This document shows, in pieces, positions 1 to 10,821 of a DNA stretch of 64,000 bases. The translations under genes and the position numbers were made by a program. Numbering within the stretch: the first letter of the stretch is position 1; every line of letters starts with the position of its first letter. This stretch comes from Labyrinthula sp. Ha (Eukaryota > Sar > Bigyra > Labyrinthulida > Labyrinthulaceae): NCBI GenBank assembly GCA_015227615.1, contig JAALGZ010000012.1:496001-560000 (forward strand), in the 5' to 3' direction. Below the pieces are notes generated by a model that worked only from the letters and a program-made list of their open reading frames with translations, was not told the DNA's origin and ran no database searches.

Positions 1-3000
1 TACGGTAAATGGACAAAGAAAACGAATTCAAATTTCATTCATACGAAGACTTGGTGGGTTGTGAGTGGTACCGCTGAAAAAAACTAAAACCAAAATTTAA
101 GGGGCTTTGAGAGAAGATGTTGGAATATTTGATGTCATAGTAAGGTCTTTTTTGGTAATAGAATGATTGAATTTAGGTTTTAGACTATTTAGGAAGTTGA
201 GAAAGAACTCGAACCGGTCTGTTTCGCTTCTGACGATATAAACTGGAGCAATCCTCGACCAAACTGGAACAACTTGAGGTTAGAATTATTGTTCCACTGA
301 TAGTGAGAAAGGTTAAGGTTTCGATGATGAAAGATAACCAAACCAGGGGTATTTAGACCTCTCGACAATTTTTGAAATTATTTTCGCTACTGCTGCCAGA
401 GTTTTGCGAAACACTATTATACTTTCTTTCAGAGACCATGTATAGGTATTATGAGAGTTCTTATAACTGTTAAAATAGGTATTCACATTAACTAGAGTAT
501 ATTTTAAACCGTAATGTTCATGGAACGTTCGGGAATACAAAGCATAAACGTTAAAACAAACAAAATTATAAATATTTAAGAAGTATTAGAAACAATAACA
601 CCAAAGAAATTATAATTAAAACAATGCATAGAACAGCTATATTAACTTGGATGAAAGTAAGATTACGCTTAGGGCACATCTAAAAAGGTTTCCCAAGGGT
701 AACAAAATATTAAGAATATGATGTGCTCGGTCTGTAAGAATATATTTTATGTTAAGTTTAAATGACCATACTGATGGAAGTATAAAAATTACGATCACAA
801 GAGGATTATTTATCCCAATAAAAAAACACACAGAAATCCCTTCTAAAACTAAGTAATCGTTTAAGTGACTTTGGATCTATTTAAAAATATATACTTTACC
901 AATTGAAGCAAATGACATGACTCGTGAAGTGGCTGATGTTAAGTTTTGATTATATTCCGTTCCTAGTCTTCATATTTGCATAAGAAAGGTATATCAACAA
1001 CCTTGAGATACCATAAAGAGCAATTTATTGTTGAGATGGTCTCAGGGCTTATGCTTTCAAGCTACACAAGAGATTTAATAGGAGTTACAGATGCCAGACC
1101 CAGTATAAGGGTTGTAAGATTTTTATTTAATAAGAGTTTGAATTAAAATATGATTGTATCCATAGGGCTGTTTGGAGATAAGGGTTGCAAAGCAAAGTTT
1201 ATGAAGAATTTAGCTCAAATTCTCGACAAAAAAAGAGACCTAGAATTTGTAGACTAAAGAAGATAAAAAGAGGCAGTGCTGGCTGCTATTTAAAACTAAG
1301 ACAGATATTCTTGTAACTATATTGACACCTGACGTAACCAAAAAATGATGTCGTACGCTTGCATATATGTAGTATGATATAATGATGGAAACATAAGATT
1401 TTGAAATGGTTGATGGATGAAAGATATGAAAGCTTAAGCACTTGATCAGTACTTGGGATAAGGGCTACGAAGGCTGCTGATAACAGGGATTCCTAGTTCC
1501 AGTAGAGCATAATAATTTCAAGGTAGTAGAATATTTTGAATAGAAAATTATGCAAATCTTTTTTTTACCCTTTTTCAACAAGAAACGCTGAAACTAGGCA
1601 CAAGTTAATGCCTGTAAATGACTGTAAGAATCAGAAGCGAGGCCATTTCAGTTAATGGAAAATACAAAAAACTAATGTAGCCAAGACTTGGTTAAAGAAA
1701 ACAAAGAATTTAAGTTTTTTTGAGCTACCTGAACAATAATGTGGATGAACAAAGCAGGTCTGGTGACTGATCATGGTAATAAGAGTTTGATAGATTAAGT
1801 ATAGTCCATGATCTGATGTGCGCAGATATGCAGAAGGTTTTGAATGGAAATGTTTCTCCTTACATGCAAGTTTTTTAGAATTAATAATTGTATTGATGTT
1901 ACACTCTGTTAAACTATTAATAAGAATAACAAGTCTGTAAAATTTTACGTCTAACACAACTAATATTATGACTTTTTTACCGCTATTGTCTTAGCTTTCT
2001 ACAAATTTTAAGCTAGATGTCTTAGAGACTCTTATTCCTACGCAAATTTGACTTAGCACTATCAGGTAGTCAATAACTTTCAACCACAGTATTCTAATCG
2101 AGATAATGATGTTATACACTGATATCTTCATGATTTCAACACTTTGAAAGAAATGTTTCGAAACATTCATGAATATATAAATATTAATTATTGTGGAAAC
2201 AAGTGTAGCATATACATAGAAATGAGAACGAAGCTTCTTTGAGAGAAATATGCAAAGTAAAATAATCTTAAATTCTATAGAGGTATCTAAATTAGTTGCT
2301 TAGAGTAATATGATTTTTTACGTCGAAGAATAATTTTAACCAATTTTATTTTAGCCCCAGCCATGCCATAAAAGCAGAAAAATATAATCTTACGTAAGCA
2401 GAATAAAAAGAATACATAAAGAGTTAGAAATGGCTTCAACTAATGTCTATCCTCATACTGATTCAAGATCCTCATTGTAAACATCTGCCTAGTGCATTTT
2501 AACCTGTTTCAAAAATTAGTTTTGGGAGATGCCATCAACCATGAACCAAACATGAAAAAAGTGGCATAATTGTTTTCCAAGATCGTACAAAAAGACATAA
2601 AATAGACGCAATAGCTCCAAATCCTCCTGTTTAAAGTATTTAGGCAGTATACAAGAGACTTAACAACAACATTAAAAATTTATTACCTTTTTTTGTGGAG
2701 AATTTCATGTCGGATGACAACAACATTGCTACGATGTGGTTAAGTATATGTTAAATAAAAAAAATGTAACAGCCAGGTTTGAACCTTCAGATTCAGTAAT
2801 TTTACTAAGCTATGAGTCAATAGCAGTAATTAAATGTAATTTTGCATTTATGATAATATAAATACGAATTTGGGCATTTTTTTCTTCGGTCTCGTTTTCA
2901 GTTATTTAAAAACTATATTTCCAAATCACTTTCTCATTGGTTCCCTGTTATTTAGTTCTATGCTTTCCATTCTTATCGAACTTTTGAATTATCTGTTCAT

Positions 3001-4839
3001 ACTTAGGGCTTCTCGTTGCACAATAGTGAATCCTGGCTGACAATGATATTGTCAAGCAAGCATACCTTACAAGCGTACAACAAGAGCCTCTTCTCTAGAC
3101 ATGGTTCTAGAGTCAGTTCTTATAAACTTACCAGTTTCAATAAGTGTTCTAGTGATAAATTATTTAATTAGCGAATTATTAATTCTCATAATTCCAATTT
3201 CATTTCAAATAAAGAAAAGTATTTCCAAATATTTTTCTGTTTTAATATATGTCATTTCAAGTTTGGTTTGAGTTGTCTTATTAATTAGTTCGCTAAATTC
3301 CTTCTTATAAGATTTAAGTTACTAAGACAGGTTCTGTTATAAATACTATTTAAATATCTCATCACTCAGTTCTTGAAGTTGATAACTAGGCTATGGGGGG
3401 AAATTCTTATGTATGCATTTCTTATACATTATATTGAGTAGCGTGTTGCTGCATAGCTAAAATCATGACAATAGACAGCCAAGATAACAAGCCACCTTCA
3501 ACTATGAATTTATCACTGATAGGCGATTTCATGTTCAAGATCTTAAGGAATTTAATTGGGCTAAATACTCTATGCCTGGGGCGTAGGCCTAGCTACTGTT
3601 AAGAGCTACAAACTATGATACTAAGTTTATCAGTGGTCTTGGTAATAGATTTTCTCGTTATGTTTGATACTGGAGTTTTCTATTGATTGGGACGCTTGCA
3701 GGATTTCTCGAAGCTGGTTGATCAAACTATGAGCCCAAAGTCCTTTTCCATAATTTCAAGGAATTCAGTACGAGATGATATAATCCAAAATAATATTTAA
3801 GAGGGAAATACTGTACAAAAAGACAAAATATTCTCACGTGTTTCCATTTCAAGCCATCAAGATATTTTGGCGCCAAACTGCTGTTCTTATCTGCTCCTGT
3901 ATACTTCCTGTTCATCTTGTGCGCAGCGTTGATATCATGTTTATCGGTTTGGATCTTTCGGCCAATGTTCTTCTTCTATATATTAACGTTCTTCATCCAA
4001 ATGTTATCGAGATATGCTCAAGACATTTGGAAGTTTCTCTGTCTTATGGAGGTTATGAATATTTTGTTGAGAGGTGTTTTTTTCTTTGCAGGCAAGTTTG
4101 GTGTTTAATATAGGATTTTCTGGATTTTTCCTTTGGGTGGTTAGGGGCTCTCTTTCTCGTTTTCCTCTTATTTTCTTTTGAGTTTGTTGAGATGGTTTCT
4201 GATGAAGGAGGTTATTCAGCTGGTAATTTTCCTCTCAGTTAATTGATGCTTTAGGTTTAGAATTTGTCCGGTTTAAGTGCCCTCCTGGTCCAGCAGTGGA
4301 CTCGCTTAAATATTAAATGACCTGAATAAAGTCCAAAGTGGTGATTCTTTGTCCACCTAGAGATACTCTTATCTTATCGGCGAGATTCTTTTATGTTTTT
4401 TCTGGGTGGAAATGCTTTGGATGTTATATCTAGGATGAAATATGGGGCATTGTGGTATTCTTCTACTTGTTACTTCCTTTTCTTACCCCATTATCACTTC
4501 CTGGTTTATATTCCTATCTTACTCATATTGTGCCGAAGGTTGGTTCTCTTTTTGTTGGCGATTTTATGATTTTGATGTTGGCGGGTTATCTAGTGGTGTT
4601 GGTTCCTCCCCATTTAATGCTATGGCTTCCGTGTAATATATAGGTTTGGTTAGAGGTTAAGAAGTTGGGTTAAGTTTCTAGTGTTCCCTGAAAGCTGCAA
4701 GTTCCTGGTCAACAATAATTCTTGCTTCTGATATATTATTTTCTCGCAGAGATTTGACAATTTTTAGAATATCCAGATCTTCCTTTTCTAGTTTGAAGTT
4801 ATAGTGAACAAGTTTATCAATGTTTTTCATAAGTTTTCT
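1..4839. other. Gene-poor AT-rich stretch
   Basis: I see no supportable gene here. Open frames are short (under about 100 codons), AT-driven and match no family I know. From about 3.7 kb onward the plus strand turns pyrimidine-rich and less AT-rich, matching the composition of the LINE relic that follows, so the 3.7-4.8 kb part may be the eroded 3' end of that element. No clear tRNA or snRNA gene was seen. Confidence 0.5.
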
Positions 4840-7800
4840 GAACATTATGGATAAAGCTTTGTTATTGATGAGTTCTGGAACAAGTTTTTAGCATTGTATA
4901 TTGTTGGTGCAATAATCATTGCTCTTGCCAGATTATTCTTGGTTCCATTGTAGAGATCTGCTGATGAAACAAGATCTCTGAACCTATTTATGCAATTGTA
5001 TGCGTCTGAAAATTTCTTAACTTTGGCATCCGAATTAATTCCTTGGGGACCAAGCACAGATTCCGGATATTTGTAGTTTATTATTGCCCCCCGGATTGCT
5101 GCTCTGTATTGTCAGGTCGTCTGCTTCTGGTTGGATCATGTCGTGACTGAACATTTTACAATCCGTTACCACCAATGTTCTCGCTCTGCTTCGGTTCTTA
5201 GTCCCGCCGCAGAATCGGCAACTGGTGTTGCAGTTGAGGGAAATTTGAGAAAAAAAATATCTGTCACAGCGTGCATAATAGAAGCTTGCCAAGATTCTGT
5301 TTATATCATTATCTCGAATTTATCAATAATTTTACAGCCTTCATTGCTTAGCAAAACCTTTATTTTAATTATGTTCATTTTTCGGCCTGTTATTTGATGC
5401 AGTTGCTATGTTTTGGTGACAAATCTCATTATTTAATCGTTCTTTCCTGTCAAGAGAACTAGATCATCCGGAAAATCAAAATATCTAAAGTTCCGGTTGA
5501 GTAAAATTGCCACTCTTAGCGTATTATTTTCATTCTTTTCAGCTTAGAATCAAGGCAAAGAATAAATATGCAGGGGGGTAGTGAATCCCCTTGTAAGACT
5601 CCTCTTTTTACGTCAACATTAGAACTCGTTTCTCCGCTGTCAGAAATACAGACTTTGATTTTTTCGTAAGGTCTTCTAATGAGTTTGATAATTTTTTCTA
5701 GAACATGGTATTCTCTTAAAGATGGAATGATAAAGTGGTGTAAAGTGCTGTCAAACGCTCTAGCAAACTCTGTGAAATGGATGCACAGATAAGCTTCTTG
5801 CTTAGGAGTCTCTTTGATGATGGTGTCCAGTGCTTCTATCTTCTGAATTGTTGATATCTTGTGCCTCAAGACTGCTTGGTAATCAGGAAGTGTATGCAGT
5901 ATCGGTTCCAGTGGGTTATTTATTTTTTTGTTAGAAGTTTGAAGTATGAGTTCAATAAAGATACGAGTCTGTAGTTAGAGGGTTCATTTTTACTACCTTT
6001 TTGTTTCTAAGAGTAGTTAACTTTCCCTCTGCACATCCTGTTTACAATGTTTGATTTGAAGTTATCAATTCTGAGCAAGGATTGAGGTGTTCTGATAGTC
6101 TGCTTCTGGACTTCTGGCATCTGTTTGTGGACTTCGATCTTTACTTCGTCGGGGCCTAGTGGCTTGTTATTTTTGTACAGTCTTGATGCATAAGAGGATT
6201 TTCTTGCAGGATAAACTTGTAAGATATTCGTAGAAGCCGGTCCAAAGATTGAACTTTGGTAATTTTGTACTTGGCCGTTTGTTAGCTGGTCTGTAGCAAA
6301 TTGTGTATATTATTAGGTTTGCAGATATTCTTTCCATATTAGAATTCGGCCTGGTATCCCAACTTTCTTACCAGTTGCATCCTTCAGTATTTTCCCGCAC
6401 ATTTTTTTCACTGGCTTTAGTTTTTCTGAAGTTGGTCCTCAGCTCTACAGTTCTTGACTTTAAACTCAGCTTGAATTTTTGAGGCCACTTCTTTTAATCC
6501 CCTGTTGTAGTCGTTACGCGCAGCTTCTTTTAGCTCTTTAGCAGTTGTTCTTCTACTTTCTATGTCTAGGTTGTCCCCGTTTCCGCGTTTGTGTCTCAGC
6601 AACAATGCAGTAATGTCGAGGTCAGTGAATTTGATTACTTTGTAAGATATTATGGGGAGATTTTTGCTCATGATGGCTGGGACGATATCCATCAAGTTTT
6701 CTTAGTGTGTTCCTATGTCCTATTTTGCTCCAGGTGTTCTCGAATATCTCTATCCACTACATCCTTTACTGGTTTGTTGAGGAGAACACTATATTCTAAC
6801 TGTAATCTTGTTTTCTTCTTCCGTTGCTGCTCCTAACTTGTGTTGATTGTTATTTTGAAGGCAAAGTGGTCAAAGTTGCGTTTTCCACAGAGCTTGTAAG
6901 AGATATTTGGACATAGTTTGAAGCCAACAACCGAGGTAAATGATTGTTAGCACATTATTGATTTCGGATGGCCGCCTTTTTCCATTCTTGTTGTGAAAGT
7001 AACATGTTTTTTAGATCCTTTTTTACCTATTATTATTAAATGGTTAATAATATTCAGGTTTCTTTACTTCATGAACTTAGTTAACGGCTTTTCATTGTTG
7101 TTTAGAAGAACAAGGTTTAGGTTTAGGTTTTAAGGGAGTTAATTGGGCCTACTGGCCTAACCCTACAGCGGGGTTCCAACTACCAATAAAAGCTACGTAC
7201 TATATGCATTAATCTCTACTAACTGTTCGTTATCAACTCTACTGTGAGCTTCCAATATTGTTTGCAATTCCATTGGTTGAACGTCAAGGATCCTTGAACC
7301 TGGTTGCCTGGATTTGGTTGTTGCTAAATTGCCCAAAATACAAAACAAAAATTGAGAAAATTGTGCAAATCGAGGGAGAAGAAGCTTGATCTGGCTGTTC
7401 TGCATCACGGATCTTTTCTACTGTGTATTCCTTGCTTTGTCGTGGTCTTGGTGTCTCTTGGAGTGATATTGCTTTGTTTCTTGAACGAAATCTGACGTTT
7501 TGAGGAGCTGTGGTGAAGGTGGGAATTTGTGGCTCAATCTTGGCTATGTTGGGGAAACGCTTGGAAGGGGCTGTGTTACATTCTGCTGCTGTCTTTTTGA
7601 ATTCTGTGAAAAGTTTGAGCATGTAATTTGATGGTGGTTCTACGGATTTGAAGGAGCGTTTCATTTTCTTTTCAGTGTTCTAGCTGTGGCATCATACCTT
7701 GATCTTTCTTCTGGAGCTTTTCTTGGACTATGTGGTCTGCTGGTATCATGGCTTTATTGTCTGGTAGTTTGGGTATATTTTCCTGTCCTGTTTGGATTTT

Positions 7801-8310
7801 GCTTGCTCCCTTGGTATCTTGCTGGTGTTTCTGGGTTCGTTGTTGGATGAGCTGTATCCTCTGGAGATTCTTGATTTCTTGTACAAGCGGCGTTTCTCTG
7901 TATTTTCTATGACTACCTTGTTTATTGTCGTTTCTTTCCTAAACAACAATAGTTTTCTGTATTTTCCTCCCGTGCAATTTGTATACAACACCATTTTCCA
8001 GGCAACCAGTTTCAGGATCCTGTCGCTTCTTCCGCACGTGTCTGTTACTTGGGTAGCAAGTGCCTCAGACAGGGAAGTCGCTACGCCCTTCACATTCTTC
8101 AGGCAGTTTTTGAAAAAACCGCCTTCCTGAAGCCGGACTGACGTTCACCATTCGCTGTAATTTTAAGTTTTTGTACGTAGCTGCACTTAAAGGCAGTTAG
8201 ACCACCAACATTCACGCTCACCAGTTTAGGAGAGCGCTTCAGTCGGCTCGCTATCCCTGGGACTTCTCTCGAAGGAGTAGACAGGTCGCTACTCTGAAAA
8301 CTTTGCATTT
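4840..8310 (-). mobile_element. Decayed non-LTR retrotransposon (LINE), AP-endonuclease type
   Basis: A LINE relic reads from about 8.3 kb down to about 4.8 kb on the minus strand. In order, it has basic ORF1-like or 5' fragments (8308-7284), the end of an AP-endonuclease domain with an FDHFAFKI word (about 6842-6894, resembling the family SDH motif), the linker before RT (6695-6417), and reverse transcriptase blocks: KPLGPDEV (about 6150-6175), SNYRLVSLLNSYFKLL (about 5935-5985), a motif A-like FARAFDS (about 5750-5775), GVLQGDSLPP (about 5575-5602) and an FPDDLVLLT active-site block (about 5448-5477, family form FADD). A Cys-rich C-terminal piece lies near 5035-5292. Stops and frame changes separate nearly all of these blocks, so it is inactive. 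The clade cannot be assigned by eye. Confidence 0.85.
5290..6240 (-). pseudogene. LINE reverse transcriptase, broken
   Basis: This is the RT part of the LINE relic. The longest intact piece (5869-5516, 117 codons) runs from before motif A to just past the GVLQGD block. The catalytic block with F-P-D-D lies beyond a stop and in another frame, and its alanine has become proline. Upstream, the KPLGPDEV and NYRLVSLLNSYFKLL blocks characteristic of LINE RTs are in a further frame. At least three frame breaks are visible, so this is a fossil coding region, not a host gene. Confidence 0.8.
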
Positions 8311-8441
8311 TAGCTTCGTCCTTGACGTTGTTTTCACAAGCCCAAAATTTTAGAAGAACAATCGTACGTTACACATTGGCCATATAAGCCATCGTCACTT
8401 CAAATCGATAACAAAATCAACGGAACAAGAAAGTTTCCACC
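8311..8441 (+). promoter_or_regulatory. Short promoter of the Myb-repeat gene
   Basis: Only about 130 bp separate the end of the LINE relic from the Myb gene start. It contains an AGCCCAAAATTTT word near 8340, related to the 14-bp word described elsewhere, and an AACGG word (Myb-type core) about 20 bp before the start codon. The start context ttccaccATGtcc fits a strong eukaryotic initiation site. Promoter role is inferred from position. Confidence 0.4.
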
Positions 8442-10604
8442 ATGTCCCAAACTAAGAACAAAACAAATATCTCTGTCCCGGCTTCCTCTTCAGCACCGGC
8501 AACTTTGAATAATTCATCTAACATTAAAACGAGAGTTCAAGCTAATACTTCAACTCAAATATCCAATCCAACTGCCTCTTCTCCCGCGGAAAATAAACCA
8601 ACCCATCAGGAGAACGGTGAGAAAGGTAGCTTGCTCCACACCAGGTCATCCCTTGCTCGTTATTTACACGCTACAAACTCTCTTCGATCCTTTAGCTCAC
8701 TTCAATCACAAAACGGAGCTAGTTTTTTAGATTTCTCCAACCTAGGCAGCCCAGAGCAAAACCAACAGAATCAAGCCTTGAACTACCTGATGATGCAAAG
8801 AAATATGTCTATGATGTTTCCTCAAAATTCGATGGTTAACCCCGCAAATCTAAATGCGGCTAACAGTCAACAACCAGGAGGACCATTATTGGCAAGAAAT
8901 CATAGTTTTAACTCAATAGGATCTATGGGTAAAAAGGATAGTTTTCTTATTAGTATGGGAAAAGAAGAGGATACAGAATCTTTTTTAGACCGTTTAGCTC
9001 TAGAGGAAAAATCTAATGGAAACTCAGAGCAACAACGAAAGGTGAATCCAGCTTCTGGTTCAACAAATTCACTGGTTTTGCCCCAGATAGAACTAGGTAA
9101 TCAAGTCAAAAACCAGTCGGCTGAAAACGGTATGAAAAGTGAGAAGAAGATAAACTCTGTGGGTAGAAATATTGGTGCAGAAGGAGCTGCTGCTCAAAAT
9201 ATGGGAAACTTAAAAAGAAAAAGTTGCCAGGATTTTAAGAAAACTCTTCCTAATATAAATTATGAGCATCTTCCTATTCATCAGAAAATGTTTGGGTCAT
9301 ATCAATCCTTGTTATCACGTCCAGAAAGTTCAAATTCAATAGTCGATTTGCAGTCAATAGGAAAACTGTTGCAACAAACAAAGAATAATCCAGCTGAACA
9401 GCAGCAACCAGGACAAAATCAAGGCCAAAACTTATTTCGTGTAAATTCGCTTGCTGAAACCCTTGCTAGAAGTCAATTTACAGGGAATAATTTTGGAGGT
9501 GCTTTACCTTACGTTGCAGGCAACATGTTTCATCAGAACTTTATGATGCAGCAGATGGCAGCCCAAACTCAGGGAATGAGCCCGAATCCTAATTTTGCTG
9601 GTATGAAGAGGAAGTTTCAAGGTGGTGGCTTTCCGAAAGGAAAGGAGACGAAAAAGGAAAAACTAGCTGCTATTATCCAAGGCAGTGGCGCTGTAGACCA
9701 TAATGGGAAAAGAGTTGGAAAATGGTCTACGAAAGAAGATCTGCTTTTGCACCAATTGGCTTCTGAATATCTTTCTAGGGGTGCAAAGATTAATTTCAAA
9801 GCACTTGCAGAACGATTAGAAGGAAGAACTGCTAAACAGTGCCGAGAGCATTGGTTAAGTACTCTTGATCCCTCTCTTAAAAAGGGTAGATGGACGCAAT
9901 CTGAAGAAGTGAAGCTACTAGCCCTTATGGAAAAATATGGAAAGTGTTGGAGCTTAATCTCAAAAGAAATTCCCGGTAGGGCAGAACATAGTGTGAAAGC
10001 AAAGGGTAGATTATTGCTGGGAGAGAGGTTGAAAAGTATCCCTCAAGGAGCTGTGAAGTTTGTGGAAAATCAAGAAACTTCAAATCATTTATTCATGCTT
10101 CACCAAAGACTTGGTGATAAGTTTGAAGAAATAAGTAAGAATTGTGGATTTATTATTTCACCTGCAAAAATAGAAAGGATGATGCTTGACTTTTGTAAGT
10201 GTAACTATTGCATCCAGTTTAACAATCTGGTTCGACAGAAGGAGGTTGGAACTAATGACAAGCAAGACAAATGGACTAAAGTTAAAGCTGCCCAGTTGAA
10301 AGAAAAGTTCCTGGTAAGATTTCCAAACTTGAAGGAATCATCAGATGCCAATCCGGTTGTTGAAGAGCAATCCAGCAAAGCTGCGACTGCTGTACAAGAC
10401 AGCTATGCACCCTTGCCTAACCTAAAGAGCAGTTTTAAGATAGAAGTTCCAGCTACCTCGGACCCTCCGCAAGTAAATCAAGTTGTGAACAAGTTCAAGT
10501 TTAATACATTTTCCTTGTCGAACTTAAAGTCCCCTGCGGATAGTGTCACAAAGAACGAAAAGGAAGACGAAGAGGATGCAGAAGTACAGGAATTGCAAAT
10601 TTAG
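8442..10604 (+). CDS. Two-repeat Myb (SANT) DNA-binding protein, 720 aa
   Basis: Probable nuclear DNA-binding transcriptional regulator, single exon. The first 420 residues are low complexity, rich in Asn, Gln and Ser, with Met-rich patches, as in disordered activation regions. Two tandem Myb/SANT repeats follow. Repeat 1 (about 426-477) begins GKWSTKED and ends with KQCREHW; repeat 2 (about 480-527) begins KKGRWTQSEE and has the WSLISKEIPGR recognition-helix region. This R2R3-like spacing is typical of Myb proteins that bind YAACGG-type sites. The C-terminal 190 residues hold a conserved-looking Cys-containing helical part (about 560-605) and an acidic tail. The start has a good Kozak context with no in-frame upstream ATG needed. 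It converges on the PP4R3-like gene. The DNA-binding call is firm; targets are unknown, though AACGG words in several nearby promoters are suggestive. Confidence 0.88.
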   Translation: MSQTKNKTNISVPASSSAPATLNNSSNIKTRVQANTSTQISNPTASSPAENKPTHQENGEKGSLLHTRSSLARYLHATNSLRSFSSLQSQNGASFLDFSNLGSPEQNQQNQALNYLMMQRNMSMMFPQNSMVNPANLNAANSQQPGGPLLARNHSFNSIGSMGKKDSFLISMGKEEDTESFLDRLALEEKSNGNSEQQRKVNPASGSTNSLVLPQIELGNQVKNQSAENGMKSEKKINSVGRNIGAEGAAAQNMGNLKRKSCQDFKKTLPNINYEHLPIHQKMFGSYQSLLSRPESSNSIVDLQSIGKLLQQTKNNPAEQQQPGQNQGQNLFRVNSLAETLARSQFTGNNFGGALPYVAGNMFHQNFMMQQMAAQTQGMSPNPNFAGMKRKFQGGGFPKGKETKKEKLAAIIQGSGAVDHNGKRVGKWSTKEDLLLHQLASEYLSRGAKINFKALAERLEGRTAKQCREHWLSTLDPSLKKGRWTQSEEVKLLALMEKYGKCWSLISKEIPGRAEHSVKAKGRLLLGERLKSIPQGAVKFVENQETSNHLFMLHQRLGDKFEEISKNCGFIISPAKIERMMLDFCKCNYCIQFNNLVRQKEVGTNDKQDKWTKVKAAQLKEKFLVRFPNLKESSDANPVVEEQSSKAATAVQDSYAPLPNLKSSFKIEVPATSDPPQVNQVVNKFKFNTFSLSNLKSPADSVTKNEKEDEEDAEVQELQI

Positions 10605-10821
10605 TCATTATACTGTATAAATACTTGTTAGTTTCATGTTTGAGATGACAGATAGTTTAATTTTTGTTTCTCGTGAGAGTTGAACGCTTATAAGGGAATA
10701 AAATAAAAAAAACAAAGTACTAAAGAGGCAAATAAGAATATTTCACAAATACGTCTTAATATCTTAAAATGTCAATAACGAAACTTTCCTGACAATATAA
10801 CCTATCACAATGACAAACAAA

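Noticed and set aside
2772-2818. tRNA-like words on the minus strand (TAGCTTAGT A-box-like, GGTTCAAACCT B-box-like, then a T run)
   Set aside because: The boxes are only 18 nt apart and the T and acceptor stems do not pair, so it cannot fold as a tRNA; at most a degenerate tRNA-derived remnant.
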